Positions 18,368 to 28,134 of a stretch of DNA of 64,000 nucleotides are shown piece by piece (position 1 is the first letter of the stretch; every line of letters starts with the position of its first letter). Below the pieces are notes generated by a model. The model had not been told where the DNA came from. It saw only the letters and a list, made by a program, of their open reading frames with translations, and did not search any database. The stretch is from Pseudomonadota bacterium (GTDB lineage: Bacteria; Pseudomonadota; Alphaproteobacteria; Rhodospirillales; Magnetospirillaceae). Both the position numbers and the translations under genes were made by a program. The stretch covers positions 94,994-158,993 of the forward strand of contig JAJYTF010000009.1 in assembly GCA_021793155.1 (NCBI GenBank), given 5' to 3'.

Positions 18368-19622
18368 CGCAGTCCTGGACCGCCTGAAGGCGCTGCATCC
18401 TAAGGTCATCGACCTGGCGTTGGATCGCGTCCAACGTCTGCTGGCGGCGCTCGGCAATCCCGAGCAACGCCTCCCCCCGATCCTCCATGTAGCCGGCACC
18501 AATGGCAAGGGATCAACCCTGGCCTATCTGCGGGCGATGGCCGAGGCGGCCGGGAAGACCGTCCATGTCTACTCGTCGCCCCACCTGGTCCGCTTTGCCG
18601 AGCGCATCCGCGTCGCGGGCAAGATCATCGGTGATGCCGAGCTGACCGACATCCTGGCCGAATGTGAAGCGGTCAACGCCGGCCAGCCCATTACCTTCTT
18701 CGAGGTGACCACCGCTGCCGCGCTGCTCGCCTTCGCGCGTCATCCTGCCGATCTCTGCCTGCTGGAAACCGGCCTGGGCGGACGCTTCGATGCCACCAAC
18801 GTGATCGCCCGGCCCGCCCTCACGGTACTGACCTCCATTTCCTTCGACCACCAGGCCTATCTCGGTTCGACCCTGGCCGCCATCGCCGGCGAGAAGGCCG
18901 GCATCCTGAAGCCGGGCGTACCCTGCGTCTGTGCCCGGCAGGAGCCCGAGGCCATGGCGGTCATCCGGCGTGAGGCCGACCGGCTGGGGGTGCCGCTGCA
19001 GGTGGAAGGCCAGGACTGGGTGGCGGAAGCCACGGACGGCCATCTGGCCTTCACCACAGCGGGCGAACGCCTGCTGTTGCCCCCGCCCTCGCTGCTGGGC
19101 GAGCATCAGATTCAGAATGCCGGGCTAGCGGTGGCAGCCGCTCGCCTGCTGCCGGTGCCGACCGACCTGCAAGGCCTTGGCCGCGCGGTTTGGCCGGCCC
19201 GCCTGCAACGATTGACCCGGGGGCCGCTGGCCGCCCTGGTGCCGCCCGGCGCCGAGCTTTGGCTGGATGGCGGGCACAATCCGGGCGCCGGCCAAGCGCT
19301 GGCCCGCTTCATCGGCGCCCACTGGACCGACCGCCCGCTCGACCTGGTGGTGGGTATGCTCAACACCAAGGACAGCCAGGGATTCCTGGCACCACTGGCG
19401 CCGCTGGTGCGGCGCCTGGCCGCGGTCACCATTCCCGGCGAGGCCAATTCCCTGGCTGCCGAGCAGGTGGCCGAAGTCGCTCGTACCGACGGCATCGACG
19501 CCCATCCGGCAGCCGATGTTGCCGCGGCCCTGGCCGAACTCGGCACCCAGCCGGGGCCGGCGCGGCTCCTGATCTGCGGCAGCCTGTACCTGGCCGGCAC
19601 CGTCCTCGCCGACAACGGGTAG
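18360..19622 (+). CDS. folC: Folylpolyglutamate synthase / dihydrofolate synthase
   Basis: 420 aa Mur-ligase family enzyme adding glutamate to (dihydro)folate. The P-loop is [30 protein letters not shown] is the folate loop, and [14 protein letters not shown] and [20 protein letters not shown] are family signatures. The best start is GTG 18360, which overlaps accD by 8 bases and gives [19 protein letters not shown]; the next ATG is inside the domain. Confidence 0.94.
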   Translation: MYDAVLDRLKALHPKVIDLALDRVQRLLAALGNPEQRLPPILHVAGTNGKGSTLAYLRAMAEAAGKTVHVYSSPHLVRFAERIRVAGKIIGDAELTDILAECEAVNAGQPITFFEVTTAAALLAFARHPADLCLLETGLGGRFDATNVIARPALTVLTSISFDHQAYLGSTLAAIAGEKAGILKPGVPCVCARQEPEAMAVIRREADRLGVPLQVEGQDWVAEATDGHLAFTTAGERLLLPPPSLLGEHQIQNAGLAVAAARLLPVPTDLQGLGRAVWPARLQRLTRGPLAALVPPGAELWLDGGHNPGAGQALARFIGAHWTDRPLDLVVGMLNTKDSQGFLAPLAPLVRRLAAVTIPGEANSLAAEQVAEVARTDGIDAHPAADVAAALAELGTQPGPARLLICGSLYLAGTVLADNG

Positions 19623-19631
19623 GGCGTTTTC

Positions 19632-19710
19632 CGTCATCCCGACCAGATCCTTCGCCGTCGGCTCAGGCTGACAGTGGTTGTCATCCTGAGCAAAACGAAT
19701 GATCTCGTTC
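19632..19710. repeat. Degenerate intergenic repeats after folC
   Basis: Contains fragments of the TGTCATCCTGAGC / GATCC-TTCG type repeat seen better preserved at 27356-27422 and 34558-34627. The arms here no longer match well. The rest of the 240-base gap to the next gene shows nothing recognisable. Confidence 0.45.
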
Positions 19711-19863
19711 AGGTTGGCACGAATCTTGTTCCTGGAGTCGCCGTAGTACGGGTCACCGGCGGCGAGACGGGCGGAATTCGGCAGGTTGCTAGGCCATTTC
19801 TGCTCGGTGGCGGGGTCCACAGCGGCAAGTTCTGCCGCGTCGCCGGTCAAAAGGGACAGGGAC

Positions 19864-20460
19864 ATGGCGATCAGCGGAACCAGTTGGCTCACTCCGTTCA
19901 CGGCGGCGACGAATAAGGTCGGCAACAGCTTTCTACCGTTCGGCAATACGGCCAACGGGCGTCTCGCCGTTCCGCTGAACTCGGACCTGAACGCGGCCTC
20001 CAACCCCCAGGACAAGCTCCAGCTGGCCGGCCAGTTGGTGGCCAAGCTGCAGCTGCAGACCGATACCGCGGCGACGACCGGCGTCACCACGCAACTGCCG
20101 CAGATGGCGACGCAGGCCTCGCGCATTCTGGGCGCCGTCGTCTCGACGGTCGCCGGCATCGCCAAATCCGGGGGCGGCGATCCCGCCACCGCGCTGCAGC
20201 CCTACCGCCAAACGGTCTCTTCGGTCCTCGGCACCCTCAATGCGGTGGCCAGACAGATTGCCGTGCTGATGCCGGAAACCGCCTCGGGCGTCTCGGCCCA
20301 GACCGCCGCCGCCATCAACCAGCTCAACGCCCAAGGCGCCGCACTGGCCAAGCAGGCTGGCGTCGCCTGGCAGCCGGTTTCCGTCCGTATCAGCCAGATC
20401 GTCGCCGCGCCGGCAGCCACCGCTTCCAGCACCCCGCGGCTGGTCGACATCATCGCCTGA
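19864..20460 (+). CDS. Hypothetical protein, Ala/Thr/Gln-rich
   Basis: 198 aa from ATG 19864, with AGGGACAGGG just upstream. I recognise no family. The sequence is rich in Ala, Gln, Thr and Val with predicted long helices (for example LQLAGQLVAKLQLQTDTAAT, and TLNAVARQIAVLMPETASG), few charges and no Cys. There is no signal peptide or clear membrane segment. The composition resembles secreted axial or flagellar filament-associated proteins, but that is only an impression. It is a single gene convergent with trxA. The open frame extends upstream to 19786 without support. Confidence 0.6.
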   Translation: MAISGTSWLTPFTAATNKVGNSFLPFGNTANGRLAVPLNSDLNAASNPQDKLQLAGQLVAKLQLQTDTAATTGVTTQLPQMATQASRILGAVVSTVAGIAKSGGGDPATALQPYRQTVSSVLGTLNAVARQIAVLMPETASGVSAQTAAAINQLNAQGAALAKQAGVAWQPVSVRISQIVAAPAATASSTPRLVDIIA

Positions 20461-20466
20461 AGCAAG

Positions 20467-20498
20467 AAAAACCCCGCCCCTCTGGCCGAGGGGCGGGG
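20467..20498 (-). terminator. Intrinsic terminator of trxA
   Basis: An 11-bp perfect GC stem (20472-20482 with 20488-20498) and 5-base loop; on the minus strand it is followed by T5. It probably also blocks read-through from the convergent gene. Confidence 0.85.
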
Positions 20499-20528
20499 GT
20501 CGTGAAAACGCGCTGTCCGCGGCGGTCG

Positions 20529-20843
20529 TTACACGACCGACTCGACCCATTCGTAGAGCTTGCTCTTCGGCAGGGCGCCGATCTTGGTGGCGGCCACCTG
20601 GCCATCCTTGAAGATCATCAGGGTGGGAATGCCGCGTACGCCGTATTTGCCCGGGGTCAGGGGGTTTTCGTCGATATTGATCTTGGCGACGGTCACCTTG
20701 GCGGCGAGATCCTTCGACAGCTCTTCCAGCGCCGGCGCGATCTGACGGCAAGGTCCGCACCATTCCGCCCAGAAGTCGACGAGCACCGCTCCGCTGGCCT
20801 TGAGCACGTCGGTTTCGAACGAGGTATCCGTTACTTGCTTCAT
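20529..20843 (-). CDS. trxA: Thioredoxin 1
   Basis: 104 aa cytoplasmic disulfide reductase. The active site WCGPC is at residues 28-32, in [18 protein letters not shown]; the cis-proline is in [14 protein letters not shown]. It ends the minus-strand block addB-addA-trxA, an arrangement common in alphaproteobacteria. A 136-base gap separates it from addA, so it may have its own promoter. Confidence 0.97.
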   Translation of the reverse strand: MKQVTDTSFETDVLKASGAVLVDFWAEWCGPCRQIAPALEELSKDLAAKVTVAKINIDENPLTPGKYGVRGIPTLMIFKDGQVAATKIGALPKSKLYEWVESVV

Positions 20844-20979
20844 TGGGGTTCACCTATTCTTGCACCTGAGCGCTGCCGCCCGGCTCACGAAAAATCGACT
20901 CTAAGTTTGCAACCGCGCCACGTCAAGGCGCCGCAGGACCGAACGGATGTGGCCACGGCTATGCCGAAAGGCAAGCCCT

Positions 20980-23900
20980 TCACACTCCGATGAGGCCGGC
21001 CAGGGCGTCGTCGAGCAACCGGTGGTCCAGCGCCATCAGCCGTGGGCCGTCGGTCCACAACAGGGCACAACGGACCGCGCGGCCGGGATAAATGCAGGCG
21101 AGGGCGGCGCGATAGGCGGCCATCTGCCGCAGATAGACCGCGGGCACTCCATCGGCTTTGGCCGGCGGAGGCCGGTCGGTCTTGTAGTCGATGACCAGCA
21201 CTTCCTCAGGCGTGACCAGCAGGCGATCCACCTGTCCCGATACCACCCGTTCGCCCACCTGTCCCACCACCGGAACCTCGGCCCGGCTGCCCGGCCCGAA
21301 CAACGGGGCGAACTGCGGGTCCGCCAGCACCGCCGCAACCTCGCCGGCGATCGCTGCCTGCTCGGCATAGGTCAGGTTCCAGGCCGGCCGCCCGAGGAAG
21401 CGGGCGGCCGCCTCGTTCCGCCGCGGCGGGTCGAGTTCGGGCAGGGACTGCAGCAGCCGGTGGATCAGCCGGCCGCGGCGGAAGCGGGCACCGTCGTCGG
21501 CACCGAAAGGCGAGCGCGCCGCCGGTTCCTCGTCGGGGCGCGACGGGGCCAGCGGCCGCGGCGGCGACGGCTCGGGCGGGGGCGGCCGCAAGGCCCAGCC
21601 GGGCAGCGCCGAGACGGCTGGTGGAACGGCTGCGGCGCGGCTGCGTTCGGCCGGGGCGTCCTGCGGATTGGCCAGCCGCAGAACCTGGTCCGAACCGGCT
21701 TCCATCCGCCCGGCCAGGAATGGGTCGCCCACCGCATCCGCCTCGGGCGCCAGCGCCTCGCGGATGACGTTGTACCAGCAATGTCCGGGGGCTGCCTTGC
21801 GGGTGGCCCAACCGCATACAATCAGGCGGTCCTCGGCCCGGGTCATCGCCACATAGAGCAGACGGCGGTATTCCTGGTCGCGCGCCAGCGCTGCCGTTTC
21901 TGAGGCGGAACGGCATGTCTGGTCGTGGTACTCGGTGCGGGGCGGCCACACCGGCAGCTCGTCCTCGCCGTCGCCCAGCCACAACAGCCGCGGCGGCCGG
22001 GTCGGCACTTGAAGCGTGTCGGGCAGGAACACGATGGGCGCCTGCAAGCCCTTGGCTCCATGCACCGTCATGATGCGCACCGCTTCCACGCCGCCTTGTT
22101 CCAGGTCGCGCTTGATTTCCACCCCGCCTTCCTCGAACCAGCGCAGAAAGCCCTGCAGCGACGGTGGATGCAGCCGTTCATAGGCCAGGGTCAGGTTGAC
22201 GAACTCGTCCAGCGGGTCCTCGGCCTCGGCACCCAGGCGGGCCAGCAGCCGGCTTTTGCCGCCGCGGGTCAGCAGATGGGCGAAGAAGTCGTGCGGCGGC
22301 AGGCGGTCGGCCAGGCCCAGCAGCTCGGACAGCAGCGCCCAGGCCTCGGCATAGGGCGCCTCGGCCGAGCGGCGGCGTAAGGAATCCCACAACGTCCCCG
22401 GGCGGTTCCAGGCCAAGTCGAACAACTGCTCCTCGGTCAAGCCGACCAGCGGTCCCTTCAGCACGGTGGCCAGCGTCAGGTCGTCCTCGGGCAGCAGCAG
22501 GGCGTTGGCCAGCGCCATCAGGTCCATCACCGCGATTTGCTCGGTCAGCACCATGCGGTCGGCCCCGGCAACCGCGATGGACAGGGTCTTCAGCTCGCGC
22601 ACCAACTCTTCGACGAAGGCGTTGCGCCGTCGTACCAGCACCAGGATGTCGCCCGGCCGAATCGGGCGGGCCTTGGATTCCAGGATTTCCCCGCCCTCCA
22701 CCATGGCCTTGATGCGCAAGGCCACCAGGCGAGCCAGCCGAGCCCGCGGGCTGTCGCCCTTGAGCCGCTCGACCGGCGGCTTCCACGGTTCTGGTTCGTC
22801 ACGCAGCTTCGGCTCCACCGGCGGCCACAGCTCGACCAGGCCGGCGGCGCCATGGCGGAACGGGCGGTGCGTCACCGCGGCGCCCGGCGCCACCACGCCG
22901 TCCCTCCCGGCGGCGGAATTGAACACCATGTCGACGGCACGCAGCACGGCGGGGGCCGAACGGAACGAGACTTCCAGCGCCACCTCGTCCCAGCGGCCGT
23001 GGGCGGCGGGCACGGCTTCGGCCAGCCGGGCCCGCATCGCTTCGAATTCGCGCGGATCGGCCCGCTGGAAGCTGTAGATCGACTGCTTGGCGTCGCCGAC
23101 GGCGAACACCGTGCGGCTGCCTTCCTCGCGGCGGCCGCGCCCGGCGAAGAATTCGGCAGTCAGCGCCTTGACCACCGCCCATTGGTCGGGGTTGGTGTCC
23201 TGCGCCTCATCGATCAGCACATGGTCGATCCCGCCGTCCAGCTTGTACAGCACCCAGGCCGCCCGGCCAGGTTGTTCCAGGAGCGCAACGGTCGTCAGGA
23301 TCAGGTCGTCATAGTCGAGCATGGCCCGCCCGCCTTTGTGCCGTTCATAGGCGGCCAGCAGGGCTTGGCCCAGGCGCAGCAGGGCGGCAGTGGCAGCGGC
23401 GGTGGTGGCGGCCTTCAGGCGGTCGATCACCGCGGCCAGGCGCAACGCCTCGGCCTCCAGGATCGCCCGGGTGCCCGGCATTGCGGCCTCGACGCCTTGC
23501 GTGCACAGGGTCTTGCGGATTTCACCCTCGGTGGTGAGAAAGGCTTTACGCCATTGGCCGAAGGCCGCCGGGCGGCCGGCCGGGTCGGCCAGCCAGCCGG
23601 CCATGAGCACGCCGCGCTCGCGGTCGGATTTGCCGCCCTGCGCCAGCGCGACGGCCGCTTTCCGGCAGCTCTCGCCATCGAAGGCGCGGTCGTCGCAGGC
23701 GGCGGCCAGGATGGCCTCGGCCGTTTCGTCCGGGACCAGGCCGAGCCGGCGATAGGCTTCCGTCACCGCCGCCTCCAGCGAACCCCAGCGGACCAGCAGG
23801 CGGCGCAGACGGCCGCGCTCGGCGGCCAGTTCGGCCATCAGCTCGGGGAAGATGGTCTCATGCACCGCCGCGGTGACGGCGGCCAGCGCGGCCGCCAGCT

Positions 23901-24417
23901 CACCGTCGCCGGCCCGGCGGGCGGCCGCCAGCACCTCTTCGCGGGCGGTGGCCAGCATTTCACCGGCATCGCGGTCGTCCATCACCTGGAAATGCGGTGC
24001 CAAACCGGCTTCCAGCGGGAAGCGTCGCAGCAGCCGTTGACAGAAGGCATGGATGGTTTCGATGCGCATGCCGCCAGGCGTGTCCAGCACCTGGGCGAAC
24101 AGGCGGCGCGCCGTCGTCATCGCGGCGTCGGCCGGCGCCTCGCCGGTCAGGCGGGTCAGCTCGCGGGCCAGCGCTTCGTCGCCCATGGTCGCCCAGTCGG
24201 CCAGGCGCTCGGCGATGCGGTTGGCCATTTCCGCCGCCGCCGCCTTGGTGAAGGTCAGGCAGAGCAGCCGGTGCGCCGGTGTTCCGGCCAGCAGCAGGCT
24301 CAACACCCGATCGGTCAGAACCTTGGTCTTGCCGGTGCCGGCCGAGGCGGCCACCCAGACCGAACTGTGCGGGTCGGCGGCGCGTCGCTGGGGCGTTTCG
24401 GGGTCGAGGACGGTCAT
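20980..24417 (-). CDS. addA: Double-strand break repair helicase-nuclease AddA
   Basis: 1145 aa. UvrD-type helicase fused to a RecB-family nuclease; with AddB it resects DNA ends up to Chi. Walker A ASAGTGKT is at residues 24-31, followed by LTFTKAAAAEMANRI (motif Ia), VLIDEAQDTNPDQW (motif II), FAVGDAKQSIYSFQRADP (motif III) and RLLYVAMTRAEDRLIVCG (motif VI). The PD-(D/E)xK nuclease is at the C-terminus with VLVIDYKTDRPP. ATG 24417 is preferred since it overlaps the addB stop by 4 bases. Confidence 0.95.
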   Translation of the reverse strand: MTVLDPETPQRRAADPHSSVWVAASAGTGKTKVLTDRVLSLLLAGTPAHRLLCLTFTKAAAAEMANRIAERLADWATMGDEALARELTRLTGEAPADAAMTTARRLFAQVLDTPGGMRIETIHAFCQRLLRRFPLEAGLAPHFQVMDDRDAGEMLATAREEVLAAARRAGDGELAAALAAVTAAVHETIFPELMAELAAERGRLRRLLVRWGSLEAAVTEAYRRLGLVPDETAEAILAAACDDRAFDGESCRKAAVALAQGGKSDRERGVLMAGWLADPAGRPAAFGQWRKAFLTTEGEIRKTLCTQGVEAAMPGTRAILEAEALRLAAVIDRLKAATTAAATAALLRLGQALLAAYERHKGGRAMLDYDDLILTTVALLEQPGRAAWVLYKLDGGIDHVLIDEAQDTNPDQWAVVKALTAEFFAGRGRREEGSRTVFAVGDAKQSIYSFQRADPREFEAMRARLAEAVPAAHGRWDEVALEVSFRSAPAVLRAVDMVFNSAAGRDGVVAPGAAVTHRPFRHGAAGLVELWPPVEPKLRDEPEPWKPPVERLKGDSPRARLARLVALRIKAMVEGGEILESKARPIRPGDILVLVRRRNAFVEELVRELKTLSIAVAGADRMVLTEQIAVMDLMALANALLLPEDDLTLATVLKGPLVGLTEEQLFDLAWNRPGTLWDSLRRRSAEAPYAEAWALLSELLGLADRLPPHDFFAHLLTRGGKSRLLARLGAEAEDPLDEFVNLTLAYERLHPPSLQGFLRWFEEGGVEIKRDLEQGGVEAVRIMTVHGAKGLQAPIVFLPDTLQVPTRPPRLLWLGDGEDELPVWPPRTEYHDQTCRSASETAALARDQEYRRLLYVAMTRAEDRLIVCGWATRKAAPGHCWYNVIREALAPEADAVGDPFLAGRMEAGSDQVLRLANPQDAPAERSRAAAVPPAVSALPGWALRPPPPEPSPPRPLAPSRPDEEPAARSPFGADDGARFRRGRLIHRLLQSLPELDPPRRNEAAARFLGRPAWNLTYAEQAAIAGEVAAVLADPQFAPLFGPGSRAEVPVVGQVGERVVSGQVDRLLVTPEEVLVIDYKTDRPPPAKADGVPAVYLRQMAAYRAALACIYPGRAVRCALLWTDGPRLMALDHRLLDDALAGLIGV

Positions 24418-27338
24418 TCTTCCCCATCCCCGTCGATGCTGGCCCATTCCTTGACCCGGGCGAGATGCAGGTAGTCGCTGTATTTCGGCGCCCGGTCGGG
24501 ATGGGGGCGGGCCTGGTAGGCGGTGGTCTCGTCGTCGAAGGCGCGGATCAGGTCGGCCAGGCCGTCCAGCGCCTGGTCGGCCAGGGCCGCCGGGTCGCCG
24601 CCGACGGCGCGTTCCTCGCCGCCCGGGTTGCCGCCGCCCAGGCGCCAGTACAACAACTGGCTGACCGGGCGCCCCGGCAGGTCGCGAAAGCCGCCATGGC
24701 GGGCGATGGCCGCTTCGATCGGCAATTGCGGAGCGAAGCCGGCCGCCACTTCCCGCGCCGTCGGCGGGGCTCCGGTCTTATAGTCGATGATGGCGAGCGT
24801 GCCGTCAGCCAGCAGATCGACCCGGTCGGCGGTGGCGGAGATGCGGAACGGGCCGCCGGGGGCGTCGATCTCGATGCCGCCCGACAGCTCGCTGTAGGTT
24901 TGGGCGACGGTCTGCCTGCGGTCCGTCTCATGGGCGATGAACCAGGCGGCGATGCGCTCGAAGCGCGGCCACCAGAAGGCGTGAAGCCCGGGCCGGGCCA
25001 GCGCTTCGCCGAACTGTTGCCGGCCGATTTCCAGCAGCTCGTCGATGGCGCCGCCGGGCAGCCGGCCCCGTGGATAGGCCTTGAGGAAGGCATCCAGCGC
25101 CTTGTGCACCGCCGTGCCGTAATCGGCAGCGCCGGGATCGGCGTCGATGGGATCCAGCGCCTTGAGACCCAAAATTTTGCGCGCATAGATCGCATAAGGG
25201 TCGCGCATCCAGGTCTCGACGGCGGTCGCCGACAGCTGGCGGGGTCGTGCCGCCAAGGGGGGGCGCGGCGCCGGCGGCACCGGACGAGCGAATTCCCGCG
25301 GCCGCTCCAGCGCCGTATGCCAGCCGGTCCACGGGCTTTCCGCCCAGCGGCCGTCGATGCCCCAAGCCTTCAGCACGGCGTCCAGGCGCAACAGCCAGCG
25401 CGAGGGAACCGTCGGCGCACCTTCGGCCCGCCTGGCCCGCGTCAGCACCACCTTGGGCGCACAGAAGGCCTGAGCGAAATCGTGGGCGGCCAGACCGACC
25501 CGGCGCTCGGGCAAGGGCAGGCCGAAGTCCTGGCGCATTGGCCGGCTCATCCACGGATCGGCAACGGCCTCGGGCGGCCAGACGCCCTCGTTCAGCCCGC
25601 CCAGGATCAACAGGTCGGCATGCTGCAGGCGAGCCTCCAGCGGCCCCCAGATGGACAGGCGCGGATGGCCGCCCCAGGCCGGGCGGACCACCACGCCGGC
25701 CATCAGGCTTTGCAGCAGGCCGGGATAGCTGTGGCCGGGCACGGGCGGCAGGGCGTCCGCGGCTTCCGCCAGATCGGCGACGAAACGGTTGGCCGCCTCA
25801 CCCACCTCGCCTCGCCACAATCGGTCAGGGCCGGAACTGCCGTCGTCGGCGGCAAGGGCTTCGGCGAAGGCCACATGGGCTCGCAGCAGCTCGCCCAGCG
25901 GTGCCGCCGATGCGGCGATCAGGGCGGTCAGCGGGCGGGCGACATCGGCCAATCGGCCCAGCCAGACAGCCAATTCCGCATTCCCGCCGACGGCTGCCAG
26001 CAGACCGTCGATGCCGGGAGCCGGGCGCGGGCCGCGCAAGGCGGCCAGCTCCAGGCGGCGGGCGCGGGCACGGAAAACCCCCGGCGCCAGCCCGCCCGTG
26101 GCCAGCGGATGCTTCAGCGCCGCTAGCACCGCATGGGGCGCGAAGTCCTCGGCCACCATGGCGGCGGTCAGCAGCAGATAGGCGCCCGGTGGCGTCAGGT
26201 CCAACGGCCGGCCCGCCGAGTCGTCTATTTCGATATCGAAACGGCGCAGTTCGGCGGCGACCCGCCGCGCCAGGTTGCGGTCCGGGGTGACCAGGGCGGC
26301 GGTGCGGCCATCATCTTCCAGCGTTTGGCGCATCATCAGGGCGATGGCGCCGGCCTCCTCGCGCGGGCCGGGACAGTCCAGCCGCTCGACGCCAGCCAGG
26401 CTGTCGTCCACCGGGCGCCCGGCGAGGGACCGCCAGGCTTCGGTGGTGGTTGCCGGCCGCAACGCCTCGGCCACCAGCCAGGCGCGTGGGCTGGTAGTGC
26501 AATCCGGCCATTGCGGGACCTGGCCAGGGTCGAGACCGAGCCGGCTCAGCAGATGGATCAGGCCGTACTGGGGATGGCTCTGGTCGAGGGCGCCGCCTTC
26601 CAGGCTGCAATCGAGGCCGGGCAGGACCAGCCGGCCCCGCGGCAGCCGGGCAACCACCGACAGCAAGCGGGCGGTGGCGGGGATGCTGCCGGTCGAACCG
26701 GCGGCGATCACCGGGTGGTCGGGCGGCCCTGCCTCCCAGGCGGTGGCCTGCGCTTCCAGCAGCCGGTTGCGCAGCAGGGCGGCGTCCATCCACCCCTGGT
26801 CGGCCAGGATCTGCGGCCAGTGTTCGGTGAGGATCTTCAGGAAGTCGAGGGTGATCTGCCAATGCTCGGCATAGTCGGCAGGCACCAGCCGCGCCAGGTG
26901 GTCGAAGCTCAGGCCCTCGGTGTGGACCTGGTCGAGCAGCCGGGCCAGTTCGGCAGCCAGTCGAGCCGCCTGTTCGGGCGTCGGCGTCTGTCCGCCGCGG
27001 CCGGCGCCGAGCGCGATGATCAGTTGGGCCAGCAACAGCTGACGGCGCAACGGCGGCACCGGTGGCGGCAGGTCCAGGGCCAGATCGTCGGCCAGGCTCA
27101 GCTCTTCCTCGTCGGCGTCGCCCAGGGGGCGCAGGCGCGGCAGCAGCAGCGGCCGGCCAGTCGAGCAACGCAGGAAGGCATCGCGCAGGGCGCGGCAGGC
27201 ACGCCGGTTGGGCAGCAGAATCAGCATGGCCGACAGGGCCAGCGGGTCGTCCCTGGTCTCGGCCATCAACCGGCGGGCCAAGGCGTCGAGAAAGCTCTCA
27301 CCCGGCGGGATGGTGAAGACGTTGGGACTGGCCGGCAT
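24414..27338 (-). CDS. addB: Double-strand break repair protein AddB
   Basis: 974 aa in the alphaproteobacterial AddB form. The N-terminus (FTIPPGESFLDALARRLMAE) leads into a degenerate helicase-like region with LILLPNRRACRALRDAFL; no good Walker A is seen, as expected for the alpha type. The C-terminal nuclease has AVETWMRDPYAIYARKILGL, TAVHKALDAFL and TLAIIDYKTGAPPTAREV with the catalytic D and K. ATG 27338 fits the conserved start; the open frame to 27830 is a shadow of murU and a repeat. Confidence 0.92.
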   Translation of the reverse strand: MPASPNVFTIPPGESFLDALARRLMAETRDDPLALSAMLILLPNRRACRALRDAFLRCSTGRPLLLPRLRPLGDADEEELSLADDLALDLPPPVPPLRRQLLLAQLIIALGAGRGGQTPTPEQAARLAAELARLLDQVHTEGLSFDHLARLVPADYAEHWQITLDFLKILTEHWPQILADQGWMDAALLRNRLLEAQATAWEAGPPDHPVIAAGSTGSIPATARLLSVVARLPRGRLVLPGLDCSLEGGALDQSHPQYGLIHLLSRLGLDPGQVPQWPDCTTSPRAWLVAEALRPATTTEAWRSLAGRPVDDSLAGVERLDCPGPREEAGAIALMMRQTLEDDGRTAALVTPDRNLARRVAAELRRFDIEIDDSAGRPLDLTPPGAYLLLTAAMVAEDFAPHAVLAALKHPLATGGLAPGVFRARARRLELAALRGPRPAPGIDGLLAAVGGNAELAVWLGRLADVARPLTALIAASAAPLGELLRAHVAFAEALAADDGSSGPDRLWRGEVGEAANRFVADLAEAADALPPVPGHSYPGLLQSLMAGVVVRPAWGGHPRLSIWGPLEARLQHADLLILGGLNEGVWPPEAVADPWMSRPMRQDFGLPLPERRVGLAAHDFAQAFCAPKVVLTRARRAEGAPTVPSRWLLRLDAVLKAWGIDGRWAESPWTGWHTALERPREFARPVPPAPRPPLAARPRQLSATAVETWMRDPYAIYARKILGLKALDPIDADPGAADYGTAVHKALDAFLKAYPRGRLPGGAIDELLEIGRQQFGEALARPGLHAFWWPRFERIAAWFIAHETDRRQTVAQTYSELSGGIEIDAPGGPFRISATADRVDLLADGTLAIIDYKTGAPPTAREVAAGFAPQLPIEAAIARHGGFRDLPGRPVSQLLYWRLGGGNPGGEERAVGGDPAALADQALDGLADLIRAFDDETTAYQARPHPDRAPKYSDYLHLARVKEWASIDGDGEE

Positions 27339-27355
27339 TACCGCCGAGCCCCTTT

Positions 27356-27422
27356 GCCGTCCCGAGCGCATGCGAGGGATCTCGTGAAGGCCGAGAGATC
27401 CCTCGGTTTGCTCGGGATGACA
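27356..27422. repeat. Intergenic palindrome between murU and addB
   Basis: Arms around TCCCGAGC...GAGGGATCTC and GAGATCCCTC...GCTCGGGATGACA form a long hairpin. Same general family as the repeat after divL (GTCATCCTGA...GGATCTC). Confidence 0.7.
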
Positions 27423-27432
27423 ATGAATTCCA

Positions 27433-28134
27433 TCATCTGCGGATAATTTCCTCCGCCTCCGCCAAGGCTTGCGGCGTGCCGATATGGTACCACGCCCCGT
27501 CGTGCAGGATACCGTAAAGCCGCCCGGCCGCGGCGGCCCGATCGTAGAGCAGGTTGAGCGAGAATTTGCCGGCCGGCGCGCCGGCGAACAGCCGCGGGTG
27601 GAGGATCTGCACCCCGGTAAACAGGGTCGGGCTGGTTTCTTCGGGCGCGCGCCGCCGCAGCCGTCCGTCGGGTCCCACGAGGAAATCACCCCGGCCTTCA
27701 TAGCCGAAGGCGGTGGCGGTGGATTGCAGCAGCAACAGGCCGTCCATGCGGGCGTCCTCCCAGGCGGCGGCCAGACGGGCCAGGGCGGGGGAGGAGCCGT
27801 TGGTCCACAGGATGTCGGCGTTGCACACATAGAACGCCCGCTCGCCCAGCAAAGGCAGGGCTTTGGCGACGCCGCCGCCGGTCTCCAGCAGGTCGGCCTC
27901 GTCGGAGAAGGCGATCCCCGGATGCCCGGCCAGGTGGCGGTGGATCTGCTCGCCCAGCCAATGGGTGTTGACCACCCGGTTTGCCACGCCGACCTGGTCC
28001 AGATGGTCGAGAACCCGGTCCAGCATACTGCGTTCCGCGACCGGAATGAGCGGCTTGGGAGTCCGCTCGGTCAAGGGCCGCATGCGCAGGCCCAGCCCGG
28101 CGGCAAGAATCATGGCGTGGGTGGGGACGCTCAT
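27433..28134 (-). CDS. murU: N-acetylmuramate alpha-1-phosphate uridylyltransferase
   Basis: 233 aa nucleotidyltransferase. The Rossmann-like start HAMILAAGLGLRMRPLTERT with TPKPLIPVAERSMLD is the NTP_transferase signature; NADILWTNG holds the metal-binding Asp. In the amgK-murU salvage route it makes UDP-MurNAc from MurNAc 1-phosphate, bypassing MurA and so fosfomycin. The pairing with amgK (4-base overlap) supports the specific role. ATG 28134 is preferred. Confidence 0.88.
   Translation of the reverse strand: MSVPTHAMILAAGLGLRMRPLTERTPKPLIPVAERSMLDRVLDHLDQVGVANRVVNTHWLGEQIHRHLAGHPGIAFSDEADLLETGGGVAKALPLLGERAFYVCNADILWTNGSSPALARLAAAWEDARMDGLLLLQSTATAFGYEGRGDFLVGPDGRLRRRAPEETSPTLFTGVQILHPRLFAGAPAGKFSLNLLYDRAAAAGRLYGILHDGAWYHIGTPQALAEAEEIIRR

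Noticed and set aside
19623..19863. Minus-strand frame reading MSLSLLTGDAAELAAVDPAT opposite the leader of the 19864 gene
   Set aside because: Its end is just the translated intergenic repeat and it overlaps the promoter region of the plus-strand gene; no family and no ribosome-binding site.
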